From contig JAKTTT010000009.1 of assembly GCA_030581615.1 (NCBI GenBank), positions 412,194 to 476,193 on the forward strand: 64,000 nucleotides of DNA, given 5' to 3'. This DNA comes from Alloascoidea africana. Lineage: Eukaryota; Ascomycota; Alloascoideomycetes; Alloascoideales; Alloascoideaceae. The position numbers and the translations under genes are program-made. The number at the start of each line of letters is the position of its first letter. Position 1 is the first letter of the stretch. Below the pieces are notes generated by a model. That model was not told where the DNA came from and searched no databases. It saw nothing but the letters and a program-made list of their open reading frames with translations. Shown one piece after another: positions 24,657-35,416 of this stretch.

Positions 24657-26134
24657 GGTTGTGTAGTTGATGGAGTCAAACTCTTTCTGTGTTGTGTCAG
24701 CATGCGATAAAAAGAGTGGATATTTTCAGTTATAAATACTTAGTAAGCCTTACCGCTTTCTTCTTCTCCCCGGGATCTACGACGGCAGCCACTTAAAAGT
24801 GTCAGTCCAAAAATGAACGAAAACTATGGAAAAACTCTAATAGAGTCTGTGGAAATCACCTTTTTGTCCTCTTTCATACGGGACCGGGTAATCGAGAGCA
24901 GCACGTTATCGTTTTCTTTATCTTGGCAACTGAAAAGCTTGTTTCGAGGACCAAGGGAGTTAGATATCTTCTTAGCTAGTTGAATCGTAGAGAGGATTAC
25001 AACCAAAACCTGAAAGTTTTTGATATCTGGATTTACTCCAAGAGCGCTTTTGATGTCTCACACAGGGGTGGGAGGCCAGCAAAATGCAATCCAAATCCCG
25101 AAATAAAATGCTAAAAGTGGAATTGGCATTGATTTTACCTTGGTATTGTTATTAAACGGCTTTTCGTGCAAGATGGGCCGCTGTTTAACTTGACATGGCA
25201 TATACATGTCTTACAATAAAAGTTTGATTTTGTACTTCTGTCCTCATTGTCAACCATCTATTAATCCTCGAAACAGATCCAAAACAACACATAAAACAGC
25301 TCAGTATTAACCACTCACCATACTCTAGTTCTGATGAGCGTGAGGATGAGACCGGCATTTGAGAAATAAAATGAGGGCAGTTATAAAGCCTCATGATCTA
25401 AGCAATAATATATTGTTTTCAAGCAGTCTACGCTTCAGTCAAGAATAGATTAAATTTAATAATCAAATAAACAAACTAATTGAAAGATAATGGAACTGAA
25501 AATAAAAGGCGGCCTTCCAACAGCAACAGTCCTTGCCATGCAGTTTTAGAATATCTAGCCTCATGTAGGGTTGCTGGTACTTGATTTCACGCCATACTCT
25601 TCAATCCTCCGATTAAGCAGACTCGCTGTATTTTAAGATCATAGAGTATATGTTGTTGATTTAATTTCTTAATTCAAGTGGTTCATAATTTCAAGCGTAA
25701 TGCCAGGATGCATATAAATCAAGATGAATCTACGAGCGTTTCTACATAACATATAGTGGTATAGTTCTCAGTTCCGCATTGACACTTGGCTCATCAAGAT
25801 GATACAAGCTAGCTTCTATAAGAAGAAAAGAAAGAAGCATGGAAAATGCGTTAATGGGCTTAATTCCTCTTAGGCCATAAATTCGGAAATCTTAATCCAT
25901 AGACGATCAAGAGTGACTTATCATTATTCCTAATACTCTCTCTTTGCCAAATTGGATGCGAGTAGTAGCCTCGGAATTTTGTATGAGATCGATGCACGTG
26001 CTATTGCTGACGTAACATAGCTTAGGTGACTGGGGTTTCCATTTTAGGAATGCGGTCAAACACCCGTTGGTTTTTGGTGAAAAATGGTTTGAACACCTTC
26101 TTTCCTACGAGGACCACGCCAACAAACTGCAGCA
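24657..26134. other. Intergenic region between RIB1 and RPL28
   Basis: Holds the RIB1 and RPL28 promoters. On the minus strand at 24850-25380 there are several open, protein-like stretches bounded by splice-like sites (for example one of about 50 codons at 25005-24858 reading VLVVILSTIQLAKKI near its start, preceded by TTTCAG). I could not chain them into a phase-consistent gene, so no CDS is called. A GCACGTGC motif lies at 25994-26001, 135 bp before RPL28. Confidence 0.45.
25995..26000. promoter_or_regulatory. CACGTG (E-box/Cbf1-type) motif upstream of RPL28
   Basis: Palindromic CACGTG, extended to GCACGTGC, located 135 bp upstream of the RPL28 start codon. CACGTG is the binding word of Cbf1/bHLH factors. 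Assignment to Cbf1 is inference. Confidence 0.45.
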
Positions 26135-26745
26135 ATGCCAACCAGATTCACAAAAACAAGGAAACACAGAGGACATGTAACCGGTATGTTCAAGATTCAG
26201 AAGAGAATTCACTGCTACTTTTTGAAGCAGGGGGAAGAATTATCAACCACTTTTAAGCTTTATAAGGCAGACGACATCAGATAAGAGTCCTCCTGGAAGA
26301 AGTGTTTCTATTTGCTTGAGATGCGGAACTAACCGTATATTTAGCTGGTTACGGTCGTGTTGGAAAGCACAGAAAGAATCCAGGTGGTAGAGGTATGGCT
26401 GGTGGTCAGCATCATCACCGAACCAATCTCGACAAGTATCATCCCGGTTACTTTGGTAAAGTTGGTATGAGATACTTCCACAAGCAAAAGACTCACTTCT
26501 GGAGGCCAACTCTCAACCTCGACAAGCTATGGTCATTAGTTCCTCAAGAATCCAGAGACAAGTTTCTGTCAGCTGCTGATGCATCCAACGCTCCTGTTAT
26601 CGACACTCTTGCGGCAGGCTATGGAAAAGTTTTGGGCAAAGGGAGACTGCCTAATGTTCCCGTCATTGTTAAGGCACGATTTGTTTCCGAACTCGCAGAG
26701 AAGAAGATTAAAGAGGCCGGAGGAGTTGTCGAGCTCATTGCTTAA
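26135..26745 (+). CDS. RPL28: 60S ribosomal protein L28 (uL15)
   Basis: Large-subunit protein uL15. Exon 1 (26135-26183) encodes [16 protein letters not shown] plus one base. Exon 2 (26345-26745) resumes as [20 protein letters not shown] followed by [20 protein letters not shown]. The 161-nt intron has GTATGT, an ACTAACCG branch site and TTTAG, and sits at the position known in other yeast RPL28 genes. The product is 149 residues, identical in length to the S. cerevisiae protein. An open frame upstream of exon 2 is intron sequence and not part of the product. ALG7 lies convergent downstream, with 130 bp between the two stops. Confidence 0.97.
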
Positions 26746-26875
26746 TTTTTGAAAGATATCTTAGAGAATAAGAACTACCATATTGCGAATTTGTAATTTA
26801 CTCCTCGTTCTAATGATAAAATTACGTTTGAATACCTCTCCTAAATCAAGCGGTTTGTTATAGTGTACAGCAAGT

Positions 26876-28288
26876 CTATATCTTGATTTTACTAATGTTG
26901 TCCACCCCAAAAATCATAATGGCAATTCCATGCCGTAAGCCCAGGGCTGTTAAGCCCACAAAAAGTTGGAGCCCAACAATGGTTAATGTTAGCTTATCTT
27001 CACGCATGGGGCCAAAATTTACAAGGACCAGGTTAATTAGAGTCAAATTGGAGGACTTTTGAATTCTTGATTCTAGAGCCTTCCCATTGCTCTTCGTCTT
27101 GGTGGTCGTGCTTTCCTTCCATAGCTTAATCAAATGCAATTTCTCTAAGATCAATAGTGCTTGAACAGTAATTCGTGGTAGGGGCTTTTTAAACTCGGTG
27201 GTTGAAGGGTGCATCAATCCATCTTCAGCGTTAAAATGAGGAAGTCTATGTCTTGGGCAAGGTATCAAGCCAAAGAGTTGAGGAGCCGAGTAGACGAAAT
27301 TGAAAATTTGAGGGATAAAGAAAAGTAGCAACGTTTTTGAAAAATGGCCCAGTATTCCCACAACTGCAAATACCATCCCCCCAAAGTAACAGTATGTGTC
27401 CCCGACGAATACTTTTGAAGGGTACCAATTATGATAGAGTAGACCAAGGCTAGCACCAATAAAAGGAATGACCATTACAGAGGAAAATAAATGGGAATCG
27501 GTAGAGGGATGCTCAGCAGGAAGTTTAAAGAAATAAACTGAATCGTTTATTAGGAGCAAAACCCCTATTACAATGCATTGGGCCACTTCTAAGCCATTGA
27601 TACCAGCTAGAATATTAATCGAGTTTGGGCAAAAGATCGCCACAGCGGACATGTAAATATAGTACAGCTTGCCGAGATCGAAAATATCTGATTCTATGCC
27701 AAACCATGACTTGAGAAACTTGGGTACCAAAACATATGTCACCCCAAAATCAACGTAGTAAACCACCATAAGAGGAATGGCTGCAATAGCAGGTAGAAAA
27801 AACTTGTTTCTCCACCTTATATCAAACAGATCATCGGCAAACCCTAGAATAAGCATGCTTTGTAAACATAGAATAGCGCTCAGGTATTGAGACAGCTTGT
27901 TGTGAGGAAACAGCTTTTGTATAATTTGATGCGACTCTATTTTTCTCATTTCATAACCTTCGTCTCGATTACCACCACCTGTGGTGATAGAAACGACATA
28001 CTTGTAAAAGATGAATGGCACGAAAAAAAACATGCAAAATAGATAGGTAATCGCCGCTATTGCGCCCATGCTTTCGGGTATAACTTTTTGCTCCTTCTTG
28101 GACATGTCTCTTCCTTTTAGGCCAATGTTGACAAAAAGTGGTCCCAGTCTTGGTATCATATGGATCGTCACCAAAAATGTAATTATCCCAAACCCTGCCG
28201 CTGATGTCAGAGGATGGGAATAGTCTGGCGACAGAATAAGCGCCAAAGCGGCGCCTAATAATGCCACGGATCCAAGCGCTGATTTCAT
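26876..28288 (-). CDS. ALG7: UDP-GlcNAc:dolichyl-phosphate GlcNAc-1-P transferase
   Basis: First committed enzyme of N-glycan precursor assembly on the ER membrane (tunicamycin target). The 470-residue multi-pass protein has family motifs: FADDLFDIRWR (Asp-rich active-site loop), NSINILAGINGLEVAQC, KVFVGDTYCYFGGM, and a C-terminal PCPRHRLPHFN block. About ten hydrophobic segments are visible. The frame stays open upstream to a GTG at 28372, but the first ATG is at 28288 (MKSALGSVALLGAALALIL), which gives a normal family length. It is divergently arranged with NSA1, 153 bp apart, with a CACGTG in the shared spacer. Confidence 0.95.
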   Translation of the reverse strand: MKSALGSVALLGAALALILSPDYSHPLTSAAGFGIITFLVTIHMIPRLGPLFVNIGLKGRDMSKKEQKVIPESMGAIAAITYLFCMFFFVPFIFYKYVVSITTGGGNRDEGYEMRKIESHQIIQKLFPHNKLSQYLSAILCLQSMLILGFADDLFDIRWRNKFFLPAIAAIPLMVVYYVDFGVTYVLVPKFLKSWFGIESDIFDLGKLYYIYMSAVAIFCPNSINILAGINGLEVAQCIVIGVLLLINDSVYFFKLPAEHPSTDSHLFSSVMVIPFIGASLGLLYHNWYPSKVFVGDTYCYFGGMVFAVVGILGHFSKTLLLFFIPQIFNFVYSAPQLFGLIPCPRHRLPHFNAEDGLMHPSTTEFKKPLPRITVQALLILEKLHLIKLWKESTTTKTKSNGKALESRIQKSSNLTLINLVLVNFGPMREDKLTLTIVGLQLFVGLTALGLRHGIAIMIFGVDNISKIKI

Positions 28289-28369
28289 CGCTTCATGGAA
28301 AGAGACTGTTTCAATCCAGCTCCACGTCACAGCATTCCTATATATGTGTGTACGGGTGTTTGGGCAGAT

Positions 28370-28375
28370 CACGTG
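28370..28375. promoter_or_regulatory. CACGTG motif in the ALG7-NSA1 bidirectional promoter
   Basis: A single palindromic CACGTG in the 153-bp spacer between the divergent ALG7 and NSA1 start codons. A bHLH/Cbf1-type factor could act on both genes; this is inferred from position only. Confidence 0.45.
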
Positions 28376-28441
28376 TGTTGAAATTTGTTATCGGCAAAAA
28401 AAGATGGTTTTGAAAGTTTGAAGAAAAACACAATCCAGACC

Positions 28442-29842
28442 ATGAAATTCTTGGTAGCTGCCGAGGACTCTGGCAGTATAAAAGGTGAGATTTGAGCAAA
28501 GGTGAAAGATATGAAATCAGAACTAATATCTGGAAAGAAATAATATGCGAGCCAGGCACTGATACCTCTATCCAAACGGCTACTCAGCCAACGTCAATCA
28601 GCACCTTCTGTGTCGAGGGCTACATGAAGTCAATCGAAAAGCTCCTGGTTGTAAAGTTGTCTGATGGAAATGAATATGTATGCAGGACTTGTTGGAACGA
28701 TCTCCTTGGTCATCACTAACATGATTTTTCGCTTCAGATACTCACAGCCAGAAAAGGTGGAATACTGCATCTCTATAACTCACAAAACTATGAGCTTGTC
28801 AATGCTTGGAGCGGCTTATTTGAATCAAATTCGGATAAATTTGTTTCTTTAATATTTATTCATGACCGCCTAGTCGTCTGTACAAGTGAAGGCAAGGTGT
28901 CTATTCTCAGTGAGAAAGGCATTAGAGAAAAATCCAAGTTTGACAACATAGTGAGTACATTGGGGTTCTTAGTTGACGTTTGAGATGAATTCTGTTGACT
29001 AATACAAAATCTAGACTATTCAAAACCCAATCTCAGCTTTTACAGCCCATCCAACTCAAGTTGGAATATTTGCATCTGGGGGAAAGGAAAACGATGTCAC
29101 CATTTTTTCGTTGTTTGAGGTAAGCAGTGAAGAAAAGCAGTTAAAGGTCGTCAAAAAATGGAAAGCAAAGAATGTCAAAAACAATAGGCTAGATTTAAGA
29201 GTGCCTTTGTGGGTGACGGATATTAAATTTACGAATGCTGGAAATCATACAGACGATAGCTGGGAGTTCATTGTCACTACGCATTATGGTCAACTTAGAA
29301 AATATAATACTGGAAAATCGCGAAGGCCTGTTATAGATCTTAAAATTTCAGAAAGACCTTTCACATCAATATCAGACCATGTGGATCACGACAAAATAGT
29401 TTGCTCTGACACCCATGTTACCACTGCTGTATTTGATGTTTCTAAAGGCACGCTGATAGGAAAATATCCCGGGGCAGTAGGATCTGTTCAATCTCTGTTT
29501 AGTTTTATTCCTCAGGGAGAGAAGAATAAGAAACATTCATTACTTGCAACAGGTGGTCTTGATCGTTATTTGCGAGTGTTTAACCTGATAACTCGAGAGC
29601 AAGTCGTTAAAGTGTTTATTGGAACCAAGATCCCGGCTGTTTGGATTGTAGATGGACATGTTGCAGTTAAAGAGGAAGCGACGAAAGGAAAGGGCATTTC
29701 CAAACGGCCGGCAGGTAATGAGAAAGATGAGTCTGGCAGTGATGAGGCTGAAAGAGAAACTGACGAGGAAGACATGTGGCAGACATTGAATAATGCAAGC
29801 ACAAATAAGCCCAGGATTAAGAGAAGGAAACAATCAGATTAA
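28442..29842 (+). CDS. NSA1: Nsa1 (WDR74-like) WD40 ribosome-biogenesis factor
   Basis: Nsa1 is a nucleolar WD40 protein of pre-60S particles. Four exons were reconstructed: 28442-28484, 28538-28677, 28738-28950 and 29015-29842, giving 407 residues. Introns are 53, 60 and 64 nt, with donors GTGAGA, GTATGC and GTGAGT, and branch sites ACTAATATC, CACTAACATG and GACTAATAC. The first intron ends in AAG; other nearby AGs give stops. Joined junctions read SIK-E-IICEPG, DGNEY-ILTARKGG and KFDNI-TIQNPISAFT. Hallmarks are MKFLVAAEDSGSIK at the N-terminus, WKAKNVKNNRLDLRVPLWVT, THYGQLRKYNT, and an acidic/basic C-terminal tail ending KRRKQSD. It shares a promoter with ALG7. Confidence 0.92.
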
Positions 29843-30716
29843 TGCTCTCTGGTTGTAAGAAGCATGGAATTCTATATAGCTTTTCTGCCGTGTAGATGGG
29901 AAATGGAATCGGCTATTGAATAAACATAATAACTAGATCATGAATAGACATTTGTGCAAACTGTTAAATGGTTGATCGGAAAGAAGAAAGACTTTTCAGA
30001 ACTAGGAATAGTACTAATAATTACTCTGTGATAGTTGAAGCAGACTTTACTATTTTGCGTGTAATTCGCGAAATATGATGTTCCCTTCTTTAGTTACGCA
30101 ATGAGCTGATGCCAGAAACCTGGCAGTTTAAAGAGAGAGAACTTTACAACAACAAGATTTAATGGATGGAAATAACGCCCCTAGTGCTAATAGCCCCTAA
30201 TATAGAATAGAGACGTATGCTCAAGGCTAGAAACTATAATTTCTTTTGTAAGCGAAGATCCAAAAAATTTCGGAATAGGAGTTGTAATTCTTGTAATACA
30301 AGGATAGACTTAACAAAAGGTCCGATGGTTCATTTCGACAAGCCATATTTTCCTCATTCTTACTCCTAAGTCAATTGCACACCTTTTTTAATGGCTAAGA
30401 TTGTTAAAATGCACTTTGTGATTTGATCACCCTATTTGAAAATAAGCAGGCTTATATTCCCACGAACGTCGAGTGAGCGTTTTCTTGTTCAAATGTTGAA
30501 TTTTTGGATACATTGCAATTTGAAGTATGCTATGATTCACTGAATTCCACTATTTGAACTTGATGAATGTTACATTATACCAAAATCAAACTTATAAATA
30601 TCAGAAACTTGATTGAAGGTCAACCATTAATGCAAAGCAATTTTGACAGATTTCCATGCTTTGCCACCTTGTTTCTTCAAATAAATATTAAATAAATAGA
30701 AAATTTACACCAAACT
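29843..30716. other. Convergent intergenic region, no gene seen
   Basis: AT-rich spacer between the 3' ends of NSA1 and the flavin oxidase gene. No reading frame or RNA gene was recognised. Confidence 0.6.
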
Positions 30717-32021
30717 TTATTTGAGCGTCGGATCATTTTGGACTTGTCCAAATTCATTCTCTTCAACCCAGTTCATATCACCAAAGTCGGGTGATTCTAT
30801 AAATACTCTCCAAGTGCATTCGGTAGGATCAAATCTATGAGTATCATCACTCCAATTCCACTTCAATTCCAATTCCTTGTCCAAGGAACCAGCAAGCTTA
30901 TCGGCAATGTATTTTCCAATGTTTGGCAAAAACTTGAAACCATGTCCACTGTCACCGGTAGCAACAAAGATTGACTCATTTGAAGGGATTCTATCAATCA
31001 AAAAGTCCGAACTAGGCCTATCAGATACCCAGCAGGATTTGCAGTTCATAAACCGGTGATGGGCTAGGTCGGGAAGATATGTTGCCAGCATAGAACGAGC
31101 ATATGATAGACCAGTTTTTGGCATTGTATCCTTAGAATTGCTGATCTTGAATCTGGGAAGAGACACGGTTTGTTGATCGTTGAATGGATCTGCAACCTTA
31201 TTAGCGGCGCCAGATCCCGGAGTTGCAATCTTGAGTAATTTTGTTTCTTTGTCAGGAGGAAACATGTAGCCTTTTGCTGCATCGAAAACCACGGGCATAT
31301 TCTTGAACTTTTCAAATTCACTCGGAGACAGTTTTATATGAGTGATAAACATTGCAGTTGCAGTAACTTGACAACTCAGATCAACAAGCCGGCCCGTCGC
31401 CGCCCCTGCACATATTATGATCTGGTCCGCGGTATAAACAAGGCCAGTCGCGGTAGTGACACTTGTTTGATCTAGGTCGACCTTAACGGCCTTACCCTGT
31501 TCTCCGAAAAGGAATTTGACTCCGTTCTCAACAGCTTTTTTATGAACAGATTTAAGTGCATTTGCAGCATGAGCATATCCGCCCTCCGGATTCCATTTGC
31601 TTTCTGTACACTCTTCGAGGGTGTTTTGAGATAACTCTGGTATCCTCCGTTTTATTTCTGAGGCGGTTTTCCATATCTCTATTCCTGAGCCTTGGCCAAT
31701 AGACTTGAGATTTTCAATTCCGAGCTGCTCAAAATATTGTCTTCCAGCATGATACTTTGGAGTGATCATGATCCTTCCGTTCTCAAAGTAGGTATCTTTG
31801 AACAGATCATCATTCCGCCATCGCTCTAATGCTTCCACAGACAGTTTTGTATAAGCCAAATCAGGATACTCTGTCCTTATAATCTTATTGTAGTCATTTG
31901 CAGCGGATATGGATGAAGGAACAGGATATTCATCGATGGCTGTAACATTGTAACCTCTTTTCGCAAGCTCAAGAGCCGTAGATAGGCCAAAGACTCCACA
32001 TCCAACGACCAGCACCGACAT
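30717..32021 (-). CDS. FAD-dependent amine oxidase (fructosyl-amino-acid / sarcosine oxidase family)
   Basis: 434 residues in the monomeric sarcosine oxidase / fructosyl amino acid oxidase family, which oxidises secondary amines with O2 to give H2O2. The N-terminus has the Rossmann FAD motif VLVVGCGVFGLSTALELAKR and an acidic residue closing the second strand (AIDEY). GDSGHGFKFLPNIGKYIADK near the C-terminus is the family flavin-binding block. The Cys in KSCWVSDRPSSDFLID aligns with the cysteine that covalently holds FAD in this family. Substrate (Amadori products, N-methyl amino acids, pipecolate or saccharopine) cannot be told from sequence. The protein ends in TLK, not a classical peroxisomal SKL tripeptide. 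A sugar transporter gene lies 710 bp upstream on the same strand, a possible but unproven functional pairing. Confidence 0.85.
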   Translation of the reverse strand: MSVLVVGCGVFGLSTALELAKRGYNVTAIDEYPVPSSISAANDYNKIIRTEYPDLAYTKLSVEALERWRNDDLFKDTYFENGRIMITPKYHAGRQYFEQLGIENLKSIGQGSGIEIWKTASEIKRRIPELSQNTLEECTESKWNPEGGYAHAANALKSVHKKAVENGVKFLFGEQGKAVKVDLDQTSVTTATGLVYTADQIIICAGAATGRLVDLSCQVTATAMFITHIKLSPSEFEKFKNMPVVFDAAKGYMFPPDKETKLLKIATPGSGAANKVADPFNDQQTVSLPRFKISNSKDTMPKTGLSYARSMLATYLPDLAHHRFMNCKSCWVSDRPSSDFLIDRIPSNESIFVATGDSGHGFKFLPNIGKYIADKLAGSLDKELELKWNWSDDTHRFDPTECTWRVFIESPDFGDMNWVEENEFGQVQNDPTLK

Positions 32022-32730
32022 CAGTTATTGTGTCAGTCACTATTGAAAAACGTGGGGTATTCGGCTAGCTTTATATAAACCGGTTTCAACCAAGGTACTG
32101 ACCGAGATGATAAGTTAGCAGCCAATAGGCAGCAAATCAAGGCAATTAATACAGTGCAGTTTTTACTCCTACCCTCTGAGAAAACCGCGGAATGATTAAT
32201 ACTTGTATACATGTTTCCGATCATTGGTTGCTTGAAAAGACTTCGGAAGTTTGATTTGTGACAGATTTCGGCCAGATCCATCCTATTGTCCCCCACAAGT
32301 GAACAAACCTTGATTTATATATACCACATCAGGTATCCCTTTCACTACCTTCAACAAACTTTATCCAAATAAGGTATCCGGAGACTGTCGTTCACGATCT
32401 GTCATATACATCTCTTTAAGACATGTATTCGTATTATCTCGGTGATGAGATTTTACCGCGGAGACCATGCGACTATGCTGAAACATTCGCTGACAAAATG
32501 CAGGGCTGTAGTCGCCGATTTCGGACTTTCCAGCAAAAAGCTCTAAGCTTGAAATCGTCTGAAAATCAACAAAAACTGAAGCTTCATTACGATATTTCAA
32601 AACCTTGTTGGTTTAGAAAACAAAATTATGTAGAACAGAACATTATATTTGACAAAAAGGCATAATCATTACACATTTCAAGTCACAATACGATAAAAAT
32701 AAAAGGTTTACGGAAATAAGAGGGACAGAG
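32022..32730. other. Spacer between oxidase and transporter genes
   Basis: Promoter of the flavin oxidase and 3' region of the transporter. Two TATATAAA/TTTATATA-like words occur (about 32070 and 32313). Short frames on both strands (up to 87 codons) show no family features. Confidence 0.5.
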
Positions 32731-34254
32731 CTATGCTTCCAAATGTTGGTCTTCGCTGTCATGGCCCTTTTCATTCTCTTTGTTTGCCAATTCGGGTACA
32801 GGCGGAACCCAATCTTTGGTTCTCCAGGCAGGAATGTCGGCCTCCCACATGAGGTTAATCTCTTCCAAAGACTTGCCCATAGTTTCGGGGAACATTAGAA
32901 GTACGTGGATTGTCATGGTAAAGCAGAACACCGCAAAGATGATGTAGGTTTTGTAAGTAATATTGTGAAAAGCAGTTGGGGTGAACATGCCAATGGCAAA
33001 ATTGAGAATCCAGTCTGCTGCAGTCGTAATTCCAGTTGCGACAGCTCTTTGTCTTGTGGGGAAGATTTCTGAGCAGTACAGCCAAGCTCCTGGGCCCCAG
33101 GTTGGTGCAAACGTTGAAACAAACAGGTAAGAGCCAGCAATAACAGCTCTTGAAGCCGATTTGTTAGAAATCATGATGGTAACGTTTGTGTTTCCGTCAA
33201 CATCTGAAACTGGATTGCCATATTTTCCAAGAAGTGAAGCGACCATTATGAGCCAAATCATCATCAAAAAGGACCCACAGTACAGCAATGGTCTTCTCCC
33301 CCATTTATCAATGTAGACTAAAGCCGGAACAGTCATGAGAGTATTGAGCACGTACTGGATTGACGAGGCCACTAAATTGGAGTCTCCAGTGTAACCGGCC
33401 ATCTGGAAAATGTAAACAATGTAGTACATCATAACGTTCATGCCAGTAAGCTGTTGCCAAATTTGACAAAACACGCCTACAAATGTTCTCTTTCTTGATT
33501 TCTTGTCTAAAAGATCAAGAACTGTGATCTGGGATGATTCTTTATCAATTCTAATGGCTTCTTTGATTTCTTCCAATTCAAGTTGAACTGTTGGGTCATT
33601 AGCATTACCCTTAGCCTGGACTTTAATAATAATATCGACCGCCTCTTCCCATCTGTCATGGGCCGCTAACCAACGAGGAGATTCTGGAAGGAAGGTGACT
33701 CCGAATAGAAGTAAAATACCAGGAACAATCTGTAGACCCCATGCCAAGCGGAAAGATCCCACGCCATTGATTTTTGAACAACCAAAACTAATGTAGAACA
33801 TGATCAGAATACCCCAAGTTACGGCCCACTGGAAAAGACAACCGAGACGTCCACGAATTCTCTTGGGTGAGATTTCAGAAACATATACAGGCACCTGAGC
33901 TGAAGCTATACCAATTGCAAAACCAGAAATGACTCTTCCGGCGATTAGTTGAGCTTGGTTCTGGGCAGAGGATTGAATTGCCGAGCCAATACACCATATG
34001 ACTGAAGAGGACTGAATAGTGAGCTTTCGGCCAATTCTGTCCGAGACATATCCAGCAACTAAAGACCCCAGGAATGAGCCACCGCTCATACTACTTGTAA
34101 TGCCACCCTGGGTAGTAGAATCTGGGTGGTCAAAGTATCTTAGGTAGTCATCATCGCCAACAAATGCAGAAACACTACTGATATCGAAACCAAACAGTGC
34201 ACCACCTATGCAAGCGATGAATGTTGTTAAGTAAACGTTATAAATGGTAATCAT
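32731..34254 (-). CDS. Major-facilitator sugar transporter
   Basis: 507-residue, 12-helix member of the sugar porter family of the plasma membrane. Signatures in order: IACIGGALFGFDISSVSAF in helix 1, GYVSDRIGRKLTIQSSS (loop 2-3 RIGRK motif), GRVISGFAIGIASAQVPVY then SEISPKRIRGRLG, LPESPRWLAAHDRWEEA, QQLTGMNVMMYYIVYIF in helix 7, DKWGRRPLLYCG, GPGAWLYCSEIFPTRQRAVA and PETMGKSLEEIN at the end of helix 12. A charged C-terminal tail follows. The start ATG fits the family N-terminus. Substrate is not resolvable; hexose or pentose uptake is likely. The gene sits upstream of the flavin oxidase in the same orientation. Confidence 0.92.
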   Translation of the reverse strand: MITIYNVYLTTFIACIGGALFGFDISSVSAFVGDDDYLRYFDHPDSTTQGGITSSMSGGSFLGSLVAGYVSDRIGRKLTIQSSSVIWCIGSAIQSSAQNQAQLIAGRVISGFAIGIASAQVPVYVSEISPKRIRGRLGCLFQWAVTWGILIMFYISFGCSKINGVGSFRLAWGLQIVPGILLLFGVTFLPESPRWLAAHDRWEEAVDIIIKVQAKGNANDPTVQLELEEIKEAIRIDKESSQITVLDLLDKKSRKRTFVGVFCQIWQQLTGMNVMMYYIVYIFQMAGYTGDSNLVASSIQYVLNTLMTVPALVYIDKWGRRPLLYCGSFLMMIWLIMVASLLGKYGNPVSDVDGNTNVTIMISNKSASRAVIAGSYLFVSTFAPTWGPGAWLYCSEIFPTRQRAVATGITTAADWILNFAIGMFTPTAFHNITYKTYIIFAVFCFTMTIHVLLMFPETMGKSLEEINLMWEADIPAWRTKDWVPPVPELANKENEKGHDSEDQHLEA

Positions 34255-35110
34255 AGACTGTAAAAAGGATTAATATTAAAGGAAATAAGAGATAGTTTGA
34301 AGGCCATAACATTTGGAATTGTGTGGTTTTTATAGTTTTTTATTGCCCTACACTACTACAAGCTTCTATTCTATAAGATATGTTCTAGCTCAATCAGACA
34401 AGTGTGGGGCTAATTTGGTAGTGATACATCTTTAAAACAGATTAAAATTATGAGCTCTCAAACGGAAAAACATATAGTGTGACACGGAGAAAATAGATAT
34501 GAAAATAATGGATTATCTTTTTCCGAGGTCTGATGAAAATTGGGCAATCTGGCGCACTCGCGTTTAGAATATCCGAAAATGGAAGTAAATATGAGCAATT
34601 GACCCGATCATTTTCCTACCAGACCTGAAAGCCCATCTTTTCGCATTTTCTTCTTTTCCCTTGTTGGCCACAGATTGCGGTCATTCAGATCTTAAAATGC
34701 AGTTTGCCAACCTCTTGCCAATCATTTGTGGGGGAACTTCTTCTTTCAGCCCACCTGAAACAAGTAGAACATCCCATACAATAAATTCGTAAAAACTTGA
34801 GTCCCTAAAGGAATAATTCAAATAAGAAGTAATTGGGTTCTCGGCTGTGTGTAGGAAGATTTTTTTAGGTAATTACGATAGAATTTCTTTTACACATCCT
34901 ATAGTAATGCTGTAGAAGGTCATTCTCCAGAGTGATTGCGGAGTGTCCTTGTTTGAGCAAGTAATGATCAAATAATTGACCAGCCAGGGTTAGCAAGTAC
35001 TCTTCCAGTAAAGTATGCCCTCTAAAGTGTGGCCTAGTGGGTTCGGAAAGAATATGGATTAAAGCGGCATTGACAAGCGGGGCTTATTGTCATCAATTGA
35101 ACCAGATTTA

Positions 35111-35416
35111 ATGGGTGAAGATCAAATCGTTAGGAGAATGTGGCTGGAATCATTAATTTCAATTAGTCCACTTGGCTCATTCTCCTCTAGGTTTCAATTG
35201 GAAGCTGATGATGATCCTAATTTAATTTTCTCCTTGGGTTTGTTGGATGACATGGGTTTTGGTCCATTATGTGTTGATCATTCTCAATTGGCACTTGATT
35301 TTAACTATTGGTTTCGACGAAGAATACAATATGGGTTAGACTTTTACACCAAAAGTTTTGGATCGAGACTAGTTGAGGGTTTGGTTTGCAGCAAGACCTT
35401 TGTACTATCTTGTTAA
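35111..35416 (+). CDS. Hypothetical small ORF, doubtful
   Basis: 101 codons from the ATG at 35111. The composition (acidic, with balanced Leu, Phe and Arg) looks more protein-like than its neighbours, but no motif, signal peptide or membrane segment is recognised and no homologue comes to mind. It may be an orphan gene, a decayed fragment or chance. Confidence 0.2.
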   Translation: MGEDQIVRRMWLESLISISPLGSFSSRFQLEADDDPNLIFSLGLLDDMGFGPLCVDHSQLALDFNYWFRRRIQYGLDFYTKSFGSRLVEGLVCSKTFVLSC

